Shown: one piece after another, positions 26,713-34,714 of the stretch
Layout: each line of letters starts with the position of its first letter
Position numbering within the stretch: position 1 is the first letter of the stretch
Origin: Bacteroidales bacterium
GTDB taxonomy: Bacteria > Bacteroidota > Bacteroidia > Bacteroidales > UBA12170
Reading direction: 5' to 3'
Length of the DNA stretch: 40,022 nt
Assembly: GCA_029938465.1 (NCBI GenBank)
Contig: JAOZUW010000006.1
Span: 1-40,022, forward strand
Made by a program: the position numbers and the translations under genes
Notes under the pieces: generated by a model
Seen by the model: the letters and a program-made list of their open reading frames with translations, nothing else
What the model was told of the DNA's origin: nothing
The model's database searches: none

Positions 26713-27219
26713 TTAATTATTTCTTGTTTTTTTAGGTTTCCTATAAATCAGACTCATTTCTTGCTGATGATTTGAAGCACCATCAAGAATAAATTGTGCT
26801 TGTATAAAATGTGGAGGACCAAATTTACCAATTGCATTATTACTAAAGGCAAAAGGCTCTGCCGGAATGCCAAACTTTTTTGTATTCAATAGTCTATCTC
26901 CATTAATATCTTGAAATATGGCCATAGCATAATTTCCATCAGGTAAATTATCAAAAACGAAAACAGCTTTTGAAGAATCTACTTTTTTCTCTTTAATAAA
27001 TTCTTTTTGAGGGTGTCCATTTGGAAATAGTGTAGAGTCTTTATATAACTGCAGCATTAATGTACCTTGAATAAGTTCAATATTCTTAACAACTACTGTT
27101 AGTTGATTTTGTGCTACAACAGAAGAAGAAATAGCAACAAAAAAGAAAAGTAATATTATAATTCTGGAAATACGAACATGCTTTATATTAATACGGCTTA
27201 CATAATCATTATATGTCAT
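26713..27219 (-). CDS. Exported DUF2141 protein
   Basis: 168 residues. A signal segment lies after a 17-residue charged lead (IIILLFFFVAISSSVVAQ, about 20-37). The DUF2141 domain follows (about 38-160), with the family-like LMLQLYKDSTLFP and FGIPAEPFAFSNNAIGKFGPPHF. The function of the family is unknown; it looks like a small beta-sandwich in the periplasm. Its start overlaps the end of the deacetylase gene by 11 bases, so it is translated with the lipid cluster and is probably its last gene. Confidence 0.8.
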   Translation of the reverse strand: MTYNDYVSRINIKHVRISRIIILLFFFVAISSSVVAQNQLTVVVKNIELIQGTLMLQLYKDSTLFPNGHPQKEFIKEKKVDSSKAVFVFDNLPDGNYAMAIFQDINGDRLLNTKKFGIPAEPFAFSNNAIGKFGPPHFIQAQFILDGASNHQQEMSLIYRKPKKTRNN

Positions 27220-27973
27220 ATATCAATGATTTAGGAGGAATACTATTCATCTTGAATTCTTGATCTAAATAGGGTAATATTTCCTGAATCAATAGGTGAG
27301 TATTCGGAAGGTTATCATGAAATAACAATATGTCGCCACCTTTAATACGCTTTTTAATTTCATTAATAATTTGCTCAGAACTTTTTGAAGTAGTATCAAA
27401 GCTTCTATAGCTCCAAGCCAAGGAAATAAGGGCACTTTTCTTAAGCATTTTGCTTATCCTTGGATTGGTAACTCCAAAAGGCGGACGAAAAAACAATAAC
27501 TTTTCTTTAATAAGAGGCTCTATAACCTCATTTGTATACTGTATTTCCTTTAACATTTTTTTTACCGATAATAAAGGAAAAAACCAAGAATGAGAATAAG
27601 AATGATGGATTAATAAATGACCCCTATTATGGATATCTTTAATTAATTCGGGATGTTTTTTGGCGTTTTTTCCTATAATACAAAATACCGCCTTCACTTT
27701 ATAACGATCTAATACATCTAAAAGTAAGGGCGTGTATATTGGGTGGGGACCATCATCAAAACTTAATAAAACAGTATCTCGAGTATTACAATGCGTGATA
27801 GAATGTAAATAAACATTTAATCGAATCTGAATAGCCCCAACCATTAGGAATACAGCAAAAATCAATAAAAAAATAAAAAAATATGCACTAGAAAAAGCAA
27901 AGAAAAACACCACAGCCAAAGAAAGTAAGAAAACGGCTGTACAACATATCACTATGGGTTGGAGTTTTAGCAT
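27209..27973 (-). CDS. Membrane-anchored NodB-fold polysaccharide deacetylase
   Basis: 254 residues. Two transmembrane segments (about 7-27 and 30-50) place the catalytic domain outside the inner membrane. NodB motifs: SFDDGP (71-76, catalytic D73 and metal ligand D74), HSYSH (124-128, metal His pair), RPPFG (163-167) and LLFHD (216-220). All residues for a metal-dependent N- or O-deacetylase are present. These enzymes remove acetyl groups from GlcNAc or related sugars. It overlaps both neighbours (7 bases with the ketosynthase-like gene), which ties it to the acyl-chain cluster. Confidence 0.88.
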   Translation of the reverse strand: MLKLQPIVICCTAVFLLSLAVVFFFAFSSAYFFIFLLIFAVFLMVGAIQIRLNVYLHSITHCNTRDTVLLSFDDGPHPIYTPLLLDVLDRYKVKAVFCIIGKNAKKHPELIKDIHNRGHLLIHHSYSHSWFFPLLSVKKMLKEIQYTNEVIEPLIKEKLLFFRPPFGVTNPRISKMLKKSALISLAWSYRSFDTTSKSSEQIINEIKKRIKGGDILLFHDNLPNTHLLIQEILPYLDQEFKMNSIPPKSLIYDI

Positions 27974-28995
27974 TTACCCAATAACATTAATGAGTGTTCT
28001 GTTTTTTGGTACTGATTATAAATAAGTACATTTTCAATTTTACTAATTCTCTTTTCTGAATACAAAATAGCTTGTGGGATATTTTGCTTTTTCAACATTT
28101 GTGCTGCCATCCAAAAAGCAAAAGCTGATGCTGTATATGATTCTCCAGAAAGATGCTTGAAATGTGTAATAGATTGGTGTTCAAATAACTGTTTACTTAT
28201 TGATTGATACACATCCTCCTCAGCTTTAACTCCATTATAACCCATAACAATCACCAAATTCTCTTTATTTATTTTGTGATCAAGCAACATTTTCTCTATT
28301 CTACCAGAAACAGTACTTACAGTTTGCTTTGGCTTATATATCATTTCTAAATCCAATAATTTAGCGTAGGAATTTGATTTCTTTTCATTTTCCAAAACAA
28401 AAAAGCCTGAAACCTGTCCTGCCACAGTTCCCGAATTAGGTTTGTACATTTCAGTAGCTTGAAGAAGCTGAATATGGTTATCAGTCATTTCATCGAAACC
28501 TCCAACCAGAGCATTATTAATCTCACCCGTTTGCATCATCATTTGTGCATCTAACAATGCTGTCTCAAAAGAAAAGCCCCTATGGACATAAGTCATATTA
28601 TACTCATGACATCCCAAACCAATAGCTATGCTCCCACCTAAAGTGTTATGAGTTGATTGAATAAAGGAAGAAGGCGTTAAAAACTTCTCTTTGTTCTCAA
28701 TCATTTTAATCAGGAATTTTTCAGTATCTATGGCGCAACCCAAACCAGTACCGGTAATAATAGCTTGTGGCATAGCTAATTGCGACTCCTTTAATGCAAT
28801 TTTACCAGCTACAATACCATTTCGTAATATTTTGCTCATCCGGCGCAAATCACGAGGTGCAATATATTCTTTATAAGCAGGTTCAATCATTTTGAAGTAG
28901 TCCTTATCAAAAGGATATATCTTTTCCAGAAACTTATTGTTATCAATAGTTTCTTGAGGAGATATTATACCTATTCCATTAATATACACACTCAT
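27967..28995 (-). CDS. Catalytically dead ketosynthase-like protein (chain-length-factor type)
   Basis: 342 residues, thiolase fold of the ketosynthase family. Aligned by eye to the next gene, the active Cys is G140 (HRGFS in place of TACSS). The first His region NAHGTAT is replaced by GYNGVKA, and the second (TGHTLAAAG) by SGESYTASA. All three catalytic residues are thus lost. It fits the beta-ketoacyl synthase chain length factors of aryl-polyene clusters, which pair with an active ketosynthase. It lies 3 bases after the stop of that active partner, the expected heterodimer arrangement. Confidence 0.82.
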   Translation of the reverse strand: MSVYINGIGIISPQETIDNNKFLEKIYPFDKDYFKMIEPAYKEYIAPRDLRRMSKILRNGIVAGKIALKESQLAMPQAIITGTGLGCAIDTEKFLIKMIENKEKFLTPSSFIQSTHNTLGGSIAIGLGCHEYNMTYVHRGFSFETALLDAQMMMQTGEINNALVGGFDEMTDNHIQLLQATEMYKPNSGTVAGQVSGFFVLENEKKSNSYAKLLDLEMIYKPKQTVSTVSGRIEKMLLDHKINKENLVIVMGYNGVKAEEDVYQSISKQLFEHQSITHFKHLSGESYTASAFAFWMAAQMLKKQNIPQAILYSEKRISKIENVLIYNQYQKTEHSLMLLGKC

Positions 28996-28998
28996 AAT

Positions 28999-30183
28999 TT
29001 AATCTCCTGAATATATAATACTTGAATTATTACCTCCAAAACCGAATGAGTTAGACAAAACATATTTCACATTTGTTTGCAATAATTTTACTACTGGTGA
29101 AAAACTAAGCTCTTTCATTTGATTGGAAAAATTTAAGTTAGGATATATAAGTCCCTTTTGTAGACTTAATACTGAAAAAACAGCTTCTACAGCACCCGCT
29201 GCAGCTAAAGTATGCCCGGTAAAAGGTTTAGTAGAACTTACAGCAGGAATTTCATCTCCAAAAACTTTCATTATTGATAAACCTTCCGATAAATCATTAT
29301 TATGAGTGGCAGTACCATGAGCGTTAATATAATCCACTTCACTTTTTTCTATACCAGCCAAATCAATAGCTTTTTGCATAGCCAATGTAGCACCAACACC
29401 TTCTGGCGATGAAGCTGTTTGATGATAAGCATCATTGGCATTAGCATAAGCAGCTATATAACCATAAACATGATCTGTTTTTCTTAGCTTATCCTCCGGC
29501 ACCAACTGCAAGAATGCAGCAGCTTCACCCAAATTTAAACCGGCTCTATCATCATCAAAACTACGACAAGGCTCTTTATCTAAAATCATTAATGTGTTAA
29601 ACCCATTAATAGTAAATAAGGACAAAGCATCTACTCCGCCTACCAAGACTCTATCGAGCTTATTAGCCTTTAAAAGCCTAGCCCCCAGCATAATACTATT
29701 TGCTGAACTACTGCAAGCAGTACTTATGGTAGTCACAAAATCATTTATTCCCAGATAATCAGCTACTTTTTCAGTACTATCACCTGCATCATGAGTTTCT
29801 ACAAAATGAGATTTATCTTTATGTTGTAAAAAATCAACATAATGCTGTTCAGAAGTACGCATACCTGCTACCGTAGTAGCAGAAATAATCCCAGATCTAT
29901 CTGTATTATTCCCTGATACGCCCCAAGCTTCTTTTGCAGCTATCATAGCCAACAATGCCGTTCTTGTGTATTCTTCAGAGTAAGTAATTTGTAAAATATC
30001 AGCTAGTTGCTTATCTGTTTTTTTTATTTCTCCTACAGGTAAAATATTCTTATAAACACTATCGAGAAGCGCTAAGGAAGATATTCCAGATATCCCTTTT
30101 TTTAGTGAATCTAAGTTTTCGGATACATTCATACCCAAAGCACTTACTATTCCCAAGCCTGTTATTGCGATCCGATTGCCCAT
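28999..30183 (-). CDS. Beta-ketoacyl-ACP synthase (FabF-like, active)
   Basis: 394 residues. It condenses malonyl-ACP with an acyl thioester. The complete Cys-His-His triad is visible: C157 in STACSSSA, H289 in NAHGTAT and H324 in FTGHTLAAAG. Length is that of FabF-type enzymes. It is followed by a catalytically dead homologue and preceded by the ACP gene (7 bases apart), the usual type II core of ketosynthase pair and ACP. Confidence 0.92.
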   Translation of the reverse strand: MGNRIAITGLGIVSALGMNVSENLDSLKKGISGISSLALLDSVYKNILPVGEIKKTDKQLADILQITYSEEYTRTALLAMIAAKEAWGVSGNNTDRSGIISATTVAGMRTSEQHYVDFLQHKDKSHFVETHDAGDSTEKVADYLGINDFVTTISTACSSSANSIMLGARLLKANKLDRVLVGGVDALSLFTINGFNTLMILDKEPCRSFDDDRAGLNLGEAAAFLQLVPEDKLRKTDHVYGYIAAYANANDAYHQTASSPEGVGATLAMQKAIDLAGIEKSEVDYINAHGTATHNNDLSEGLSIMKVFGDEIPAVSSTKPFTGHTLAAAGAVEAVFSVLSLQKGLIYPNLNFSNQMKELSFSPVVKLLQTNVKYVLSNSFGFGGNNSSIIYSGD

Positions 30184-30190
30184 GCACCTA

Positions 30191-30445
30191 TTATTTTTGG
30201 TGTGCTGTAATATATTCCGCCATTGACTTCACTGAATAAAAAATATCTTTTCCTTGTTTTGGATCTTCTATTTTTATACCGTAATTTTTTTCTAACAACA
30301 CTATCAACTCTAAAGCATCAATTGAATCCAAACCCAAACCATCACCAAATAAAGCTTGCTCTTCATCAATTTCATCAATTTCCATATCCTCTAAGTTAAG
30401 TGCTTCTATGATCTCTTCTTTTAATTCTTGTATTAATTTATCCAT
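30191..30445 (-). CDS. Acyl carrier protein of the cluster
   Basis: 84 residues. The phosphopantetheine serine is S41 in GLGLDSIDALEL. The protein is acidic (LEDMEIDEIDEEQ), and the helix II sequence IDALELIVLLEKNYGI is typical. It should carry the growing acyl chain for the surrounding synthases. It is not the housekeeping AcpP: the LDSID motif and the location differ. Confidence 0.93.
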   Translation of the reverse strand: MDKLIQELKEEIIEALNLEDMEIDEIDEEQALFGDGLGLDSIDALELIVLLEKNYGIKIEDPKQGKDIFYSVKSMAEYITAHQK

Positions 30446-30470
30446 TTTCTATATTATGTTATTCAATATT

Positions 30471-31097
30471 TTAGCTTGTTTCTGCGTTTTCTTTTAATTC
30501 TTTATACAAATTATACAGCTGATCTGCTTGAATCTCCTTGTAATTTTGTTCATCAATAATAAACATGAATGCTTCGTAATAATCTTCACCAGCATCAACA
30601 AAACCACCAAGCATCATTTTTGTTTTATCATTATCGAATAATATCTGCAAATAATTCATAAGAAAAGCTGCATCAAAACCAGGCACTATAAAAACAGCAT
30701 TTTCACCTTTAAAACCATTTCTGATGCAAATTTCACCTGTCATTACATTAGGTAAAGTATAAACAAAATTAGCAGGACTTGGAAAATACTCTTCTCTATT
30801 GCTAATACTTGCTTGATGCTTCTTATCTACAATAATAGTAGAGGATTTATTCTGCAATATAATACCTACTTCTTCAGCTTGATGTTTATGTTTATAGTCT
30901 TTTAAAAGAACTTCAGAAGCTACAAAAGCCAATTTACTTAAAGCATCCATTTTATAAAACTTTGGATACCTAGATAGGTTGTACAAATATACCTCCTTTA
31001 AAAACTTAGCAAAAATAGGATTTTCACCCCGTAAAACAAGCTTATTATTTACAAAAAGGGATGAGTTTGATAAATACACATGTTTCAAAGTACTCAT
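30471..31097 (-). CDS. Uncharacterised cluster protein, possible truncated ketosynthase-like fold
   Basis: 208 residues, no signal peptide. The segment FPSPANFVYTLPNVMTGEICIRNGFKGENAVFIV (about 105-140) resembles the stretch before and across the active site of ketosynthase-like proteins. The later part (LGGFVDAGEDYYEAFMFIIDE) would match the edge of the same fold, but the catalytic Cys and both His are absent. I think it is a shortened, non-catalytic relative, perhaps a structural partner. It sits between ACP and the second ketosynthase and overlaps the latter by 4 bases (ATGA). A search is needed to confirm the fold. Confidence 0.6.
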   Translation of the reverse strand: MSTLKHVYLSNSSLFVNNKLVLRGENPIFAKFLKEVYLYNLSRYPKFYKMDALSKLAFVASEVLLKDYKHKHQAEEVGIILQNKSSTIIVDKKHQASISNREEYFPSPANFVYTLPNVMTGEICIRNGFKGENAVFIVPGFDAAFLMNYLQILFDNDKTKMMLGGFVDAGEDYYEAFMFIIDEQNYKEIQADQLYNLYKELKENAETS

Positions 31098-32293
31098 ATA
31101 GTGCTTTTTCTTATTTTACTAAAAATAACAGCTGCATTACTACCTCCAAATCCACTTGCTGTTTTAAGCGCATTTTTTAAAGGCCAAGATTTTGTTTCTT
31201 CAATAATATTCAAAGGCAAAGGTAGGCCATTTTGTTTGTAGCCCAATGACTTAATAATTCTTTGATCTCTAAGATTACGAATCACTACAACAGATTCTAC
31301 AAGACCAGCAGCACCCAGACAGTGACCAAAATACGCTTTAAGTGAATGAATAGGTTTATTATGCAATCCGGCCAAAGTCAGTGCTTTGCTCTCCATTTCG
31401 TCATTATATGGAGTTGCCGTACCATGTGCAGAAACATAATCTATTTCATTGGCTTTTATTCCTGCTTCTTTTAAAGCTCCTGAAATAGCAAAGAATTGCC
31501 CATCACCTGTTCGTGAAGGACCAGAAATATGATTAGAATCATTGCTAGATGCTCCACCACTAACTACCACCACTTCATTCTTTTTATCTAAATAGGACTT
31601 ATCCGTTGACATGAAAACACAAGCAGCTGCTTCGCCTAAATTAAGTCCATCTCGGTCTTTATCAAAAGGTTTGCATACTTTACTGCTTAATGATTGAAAG
31701 GACATAAATCCACTCACCACAAACTCACTTAGCATATCGGCACCTACCACCACCGCATGATCATATAAACCTGCTTTAAGAAACTGTGAGGCTAAAGCAA
31801 TTGCTTCTACTCCTGATACACAAGCATTTGATAAAACATGAGCCTCATTTTCGAAACCCCAAAACTGCTTGATAACGTCTGCTGTTCTCCATAGCATTTG
31901 TCTTTCTTTTCCAAACTTTTTTATGTTTTCATCTTGTAACAAATCAATATTTCCTTTGGTTGTAGATAAGATAAATAAGGTTTTTTTATGGAGAGGAAAC
32001 TCACAAGTCCGATAAGATCCAGCCATTGCTACGATAGCCATCTTCTCAAATCGAGTGAACTCAAAATCCTCTGGCAGTTGGTTTAAATAGGAGATATTAG
32101 AAAAGCATTGATTCAATTTTTCATCATCAATTCTTGCACCCATAAATGCATGCGGATATAAGGAATTATCCTCAATTTTTTTTACACCAGATTTTCCTGC
32201 ATATAAAGCTTCCATATTTTTTTGACTGCCAAAATCTAAAGAAGATATGATGGCATCTGAGATGATATATGCTTTATTATCTGTATTTTTCAA
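31094..32293 (-). CDS. Second active beta-ketoacyl-ACP synthase
   Basis: 399 residues with a full triad: C158 in SNACVSG, H290 in SAHGTAT and H324 in YFGHCLGAAG. Sequence similarity to the other active ketosynthase is moderate, so the two probably differ in substrate length or step (start and extension). It follows the thioesterase gene by 16 bases and overlaps the next gene by 4 bases. Confidence 0.9.
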   Translation of the reverse strand: MKNTDNKAYIISDAIISSLDFGSQKNMEALYAGKSGVKKIEDNSLYPHAFMGARIDDEKLNQCFSNISYLNQLPEDFEFTRFEKMAIVAMAGSYRTCEFPLHKKTLFILSTTKGNIDLLQDENIKKFGKERQMLWRTADVIKQFWGFENEAHVLSNACVSGVEAIALASQFLKAGLYDHAVVVGADMLSEFVVSGFMSFQSLSSKVCKPFDKDRDGLNLGEAAACVFMSTDKSYLDKKNEVVVVSGGASSNDSNHISGPSRTGDGQFFAISGALKEAGIKANEIDYVSAHGTATPYNDEMESKALTLAGLHNKPIHSLKAYFGHCLGAAGLVESVVVIRNLRDQRIIKSLGYKQNGLPLPLNIIEETKSWPLKNALKTASGFGGSNAAVIFSKIRKSTI

Positions 32294-32309
32294 AATATTT
32301 CCCTTTCAA

Positions 32310-32735
32310 TTATATAAAACCCCATTTCTTTTTCCAGGCTATACCAAATGGAGGATGATTAAGAGAAAGCTCCATAGTTTTAATATCCAAAAACACCTGA
32401 ATGGTTTTGGCTCTAGCTACTACTACCCTATCTTTTTTTCGGTATAAAGTATAATTAAAAATGAGCTTTGCAGCAGCAGAATCAACATATTCAGTTTCTA
32501 CAATTACCGAATCACCATATTGCAGCTGCTGTTTATAATCGATATCTACTTTTACAATAGGGCTTGCATAGCCATTCTTTTCCATATCGAGATAACCCAT
32601 TTCGTATTTTTGTCCAAAAGCTTCCCGCGCCTCTTCCAAATACTTCACATAATGGCCATGCCATACAATACGTAAAGAATCTACTTCGTTAAAACGTATT
32701 TTTATTTCAATTTGAGCTTTTAAAGTCACCGACAT
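32310..32735 (-). CDS. Hotdog-fold acyl-ACP/CoA thioesterase
   Basis: 141 residues of the 4HBT (YbgC-like) family. The motif RFNEVDSLRIVWHGHYVKYLEEAREAF carries the Asp used in catalysis and the N-terminal hotdog helix. The last strand is RVVVARAKTIQVFLD. Such an enzyme may release acyl chains from the ACP or edit stalled ones. The gene is 7 bases after the BtrH-like gene on the minus strand. Confidence 0.85.
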   Translation of the reverse strand: MSVTLKAQIEIKIRFNEVDSLRIVWHGHYVKYLEEAREAFGQKYEMGYLDMEKNGYASPIVKVDIDYKQQLQYGDSVIVETEYVDSAAAKLIFNYTLYRKKDRVVVARAKTIQVFLDIKTMELSLNHPPFGIAWKKKWGFI

Positions 32736-32742
32736 AAAACCT

Positions 32743-33738
32743 TTATATTTTCTTTAGTTCAATATATACTTTTTCTTCCTTATCAGCAATTTTCATTAAT
32801 ATATCTGCTGCCTGATTATAAGCATCCTCAACCTGACTTCTATCTTTAATAATGCGTGCTGTTTCTACAGCAAAAGAACGCCAAAGATCACCAATAATAG
32901 TCATTTCATCAGCCATTTCATAAAGCCATTCTTTATTGAGAACCTGGGCTGCTTCTTGTAAAAATGCGGCATACATAAAACGAAAACCGGCACCCCCCGT
33001 TCCAATTTCTTCTTGAGCTCTAACTATTTGCCCTAAATATTGCGATGCTTTTCGTTTACCTAATTTTTTAGGATATTTTCTAATCTGCTTGGCCATATAA
33101 CGTATACCTTTAACACCAAATAATGGGATAGGAATACCCAGCATATCTTTAGCAGTCTTTCGTATTCCTGTTATAATTGCATTTTTTAAATCAACATGCT
33201 CTGGTATTTTTATAGCCCAATACATATGACCCTTTGGTGCAAAAATGCCTTGTGCAAAGCGAACTTTTTTTAATTCATTATAAGTTAAATAAGTTGGGGT
33301 TTCCATAACTGGATCACTAATGGTATAGGTTTGATCATTTTTGGCATAAACCACTAAATTGTGAGCATTGAAATGAAATCTATAGGCCTTTGGGAAATAA
33401 TTCAAATGATAAACACCTACCAGCATTCCAACAGGTGTATTTTTTTTCAATAAGCTATCCATATCTTGCATAGCTTTATCTTGATTTCTGAATTTTTTTC
33501 TTTTCACTTTAAAGCCTAGTCTCTTAGCTGCTCTTCTAAAAATAACTCCAGGTAATGGGCGATACGAAGTAACTGGGATACCATTTACTTTAAGAAAAGG
33601 CATATAAGAAAAGAACAAACCGGAACCTATACCAAAAATCATGGGCTCACTTAATTTTATGCCGTAATAATTAAGCAAATTAGAAGCCACACCATTTTCA
33701 CAGTGTGCCGATTGTTTATGTTGAAAATCAATTCCCAT
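32743..33738 (-). CDS. BtrH-like papain-fold transacylase
   Basis: 331 residues. The N-terminal half fits the BtrH_N domain: C13 in SAHCENGVASNLLNYYG, H126 in HFNAHNLVVY and D142 in ISDPVM form a likely Cys-His-Asp triad. The C-terminal helical half (about 180-331) matches the companion domain of such proteins. BtrH moves an acyl group from an ACP to an amine in butirosin synthesis. The same role here, forming an amide from an ACP-bound chain, is the natural inference. It may instead act as a plain thioesterase or peptidase. Confidence 0.78.
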   Translation of the reverse strand: MGIDFQHKQSAHCENGVASNLLNYYGIKLSEPMIFGIGSGLFFSYMPFLKVNGIPVTSYRPLPGVIFRRAAKRLGFKVKRKKFRNQDKAMQDMDSLLKKNTPVGMLVGVYHLNYFPKAYRFHFNAHNLVVYAKNDQTYTISDPVMETPTYLTYNELKKVRFAQGIFAPKGHMYWAIKIPEHVDLKNAIITGIRKTAKDMLGIPIPLFGVKGIRYMAKQIRKYPKKLGKRKASQYLGQIVRAQEEIGTGGAGFRFMYAAFLQEAAQVLNKEWLYEMADEMTIIGDLWRSFAVETARIIKDRSQVEDAYNQAADILMKIADKEEKVYIELKKI

Positions 33739-33739
33739 A

Positions 33740-34144
33740 TTATAATAGTTTTTTGTTTTTTAAAACATCCAGCTCTATTTCAAAAACTTCGGCATACTTC
33801 ATTAGTTTAGTATCTGATAGTTTATTAAAAGTCTTCATTTTAAAGTGTCGTTTAACCGTCCATTGAAAAAAGCCGGTATAGGCAGCTAGAATTTGCACAT
33901 CCATCAGTTGTTTTTTCATATAATATGCTATTGGGCTTAATTTCTCTTGTAAAACGAGTTGTTTGGTTTCTTCAATCTGCTCATTTACACCTTCCCAAGC
34001 ATGCTGTATCACAATATTCTTGGGCTCCCATCCTACACTTTTAATGGTATTATACTTACCTTGTTCATCCAATGCATAACAAGGCTCTCTAAACTTACCT
34101 TCTAATAAATTAGCATCATCCTGTGGTACTTCGTTATTTTTCAT
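33740..34144 (-). CDS. Uncharacterised cluster protein, possible HTH fold
   Basis: 134 residues, soluble, no signal peptide. I do not recognise the family. The N-terminus has two polar segments (LEGKFREPCYALDEQGKYNTIKSVGWEPKN). The C-terminal 65 residues, KQLMDVQILAAYTGFFQWTVKRHFKMKTFNKLSDTKLMKYAEVFEI, look like a helix-turn-helix of the XRE kind with an insertion. It begins 26 bases after the dehydratase gene and ends one base before the BtrH-like gene. It could be a cluster regulator or a structural partner. Confidence 0.5.
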   Translation of the reverse strand: MKNNEVPQDDANLLEGKFREPCYALDEQGKYNTIKSVGWEPKNIVIQHAWEGVNEQIEETKQLVLQEKLSPIAYYMKKQLMDVQILAAYTGFFQWTVKRHFKMKTFNKLSDTKLMKYAEVFEIELDVLKNKKLL

Positions 34145-34170
34145 AAGTGTAGTTTTCTTAGAAAGAGTTT

Positions 34171-34602
34171 TTAGTTAGTCTTAGGATTAATAAAGATTGT
34201 AAGTTCACAAGAAGCTAAGAGTTCGCCATCACAAAATACTTTTGCTTCTACAATACTGGCACTCATCACCACATGCTTTAAAACCATCTCGGTCTCAATT
34301 CTTTGATCTACTTTTGGTAAAGAATGGACAATAAATTTCTTTACAGCTCCCAGAAAGCCAAGCGGAGGACTTTCGTTTTTTAATGAATACTCATACCCTT
34401 TGCTAAGAGCAGCTGTTTGTGCCATATTCTCCAATATACCAGCTTCTGTAAGGTGATCACCTTCAACAAGTACATTATCCCTTTCAATAGATAGGCTACT
34501 TCGAGTAGCGATATCATTATACGCTAGCAAAGAGTCTACCATAATCATAGGTTCTCTTTGTGGTAAATAATTTTTTATATCTATTTTATCAACAAGCATC
34601 AT
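34171..34602 (-). CDS. FabZ-like hotdog 3-hydroxyacyl-ACP dehydratase
   Basis: 143 residues. The motif YLPQREPMIMVDSLL resembles the N-terminal hotdog signature of FabZ and ApeI-type dehydratases. GDHLTEAGILENMAQTAALSKGY corresponds to the central helix; the Glu in LENMAQTAA is the usual catalytic position, and GFLGAVKKFIVHSLPKVDQ is the following strand. It would remove water from 3-hydroxyacyl-ACP. It is the first gene of the chain-building set. The ATG is doubled (ATGATG); the first was used. Confidence 0.75.
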   Translation of the reverse strand: MMLVDKIDIKNYLPQREPMIMVDSLLAYNDIATRSSLSIERDNVLVEGDHLTEAGILENMAQTAALSKGYEYSLKNESPPLGFLGAVKKFIVHSLPKVDQRIETEMVLKHVVMSASIVEAKVFCDGELLASCELTIFINPKTN

Positions 34603-34714
34603 TCAAATTTAAACAATAGTAATAAATGAAAACATATGAAAGAAATAAGCTGAAAAAGGATTGTAAGAATTAAGGGGGATTTCAATAAAAACACTTACAG
34701 CTTCAAACAACAAG

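Noticed and set aside
26713-34602. Calling the cluster an aryl-polyene or flexirubin pigment locus.
   Set aside because: The core genes fit, but no aromatic ammonia lyase, aryl ligase, ketoreductase or lysophospholipid-type acyltransferase is present in the window. The class was left open.
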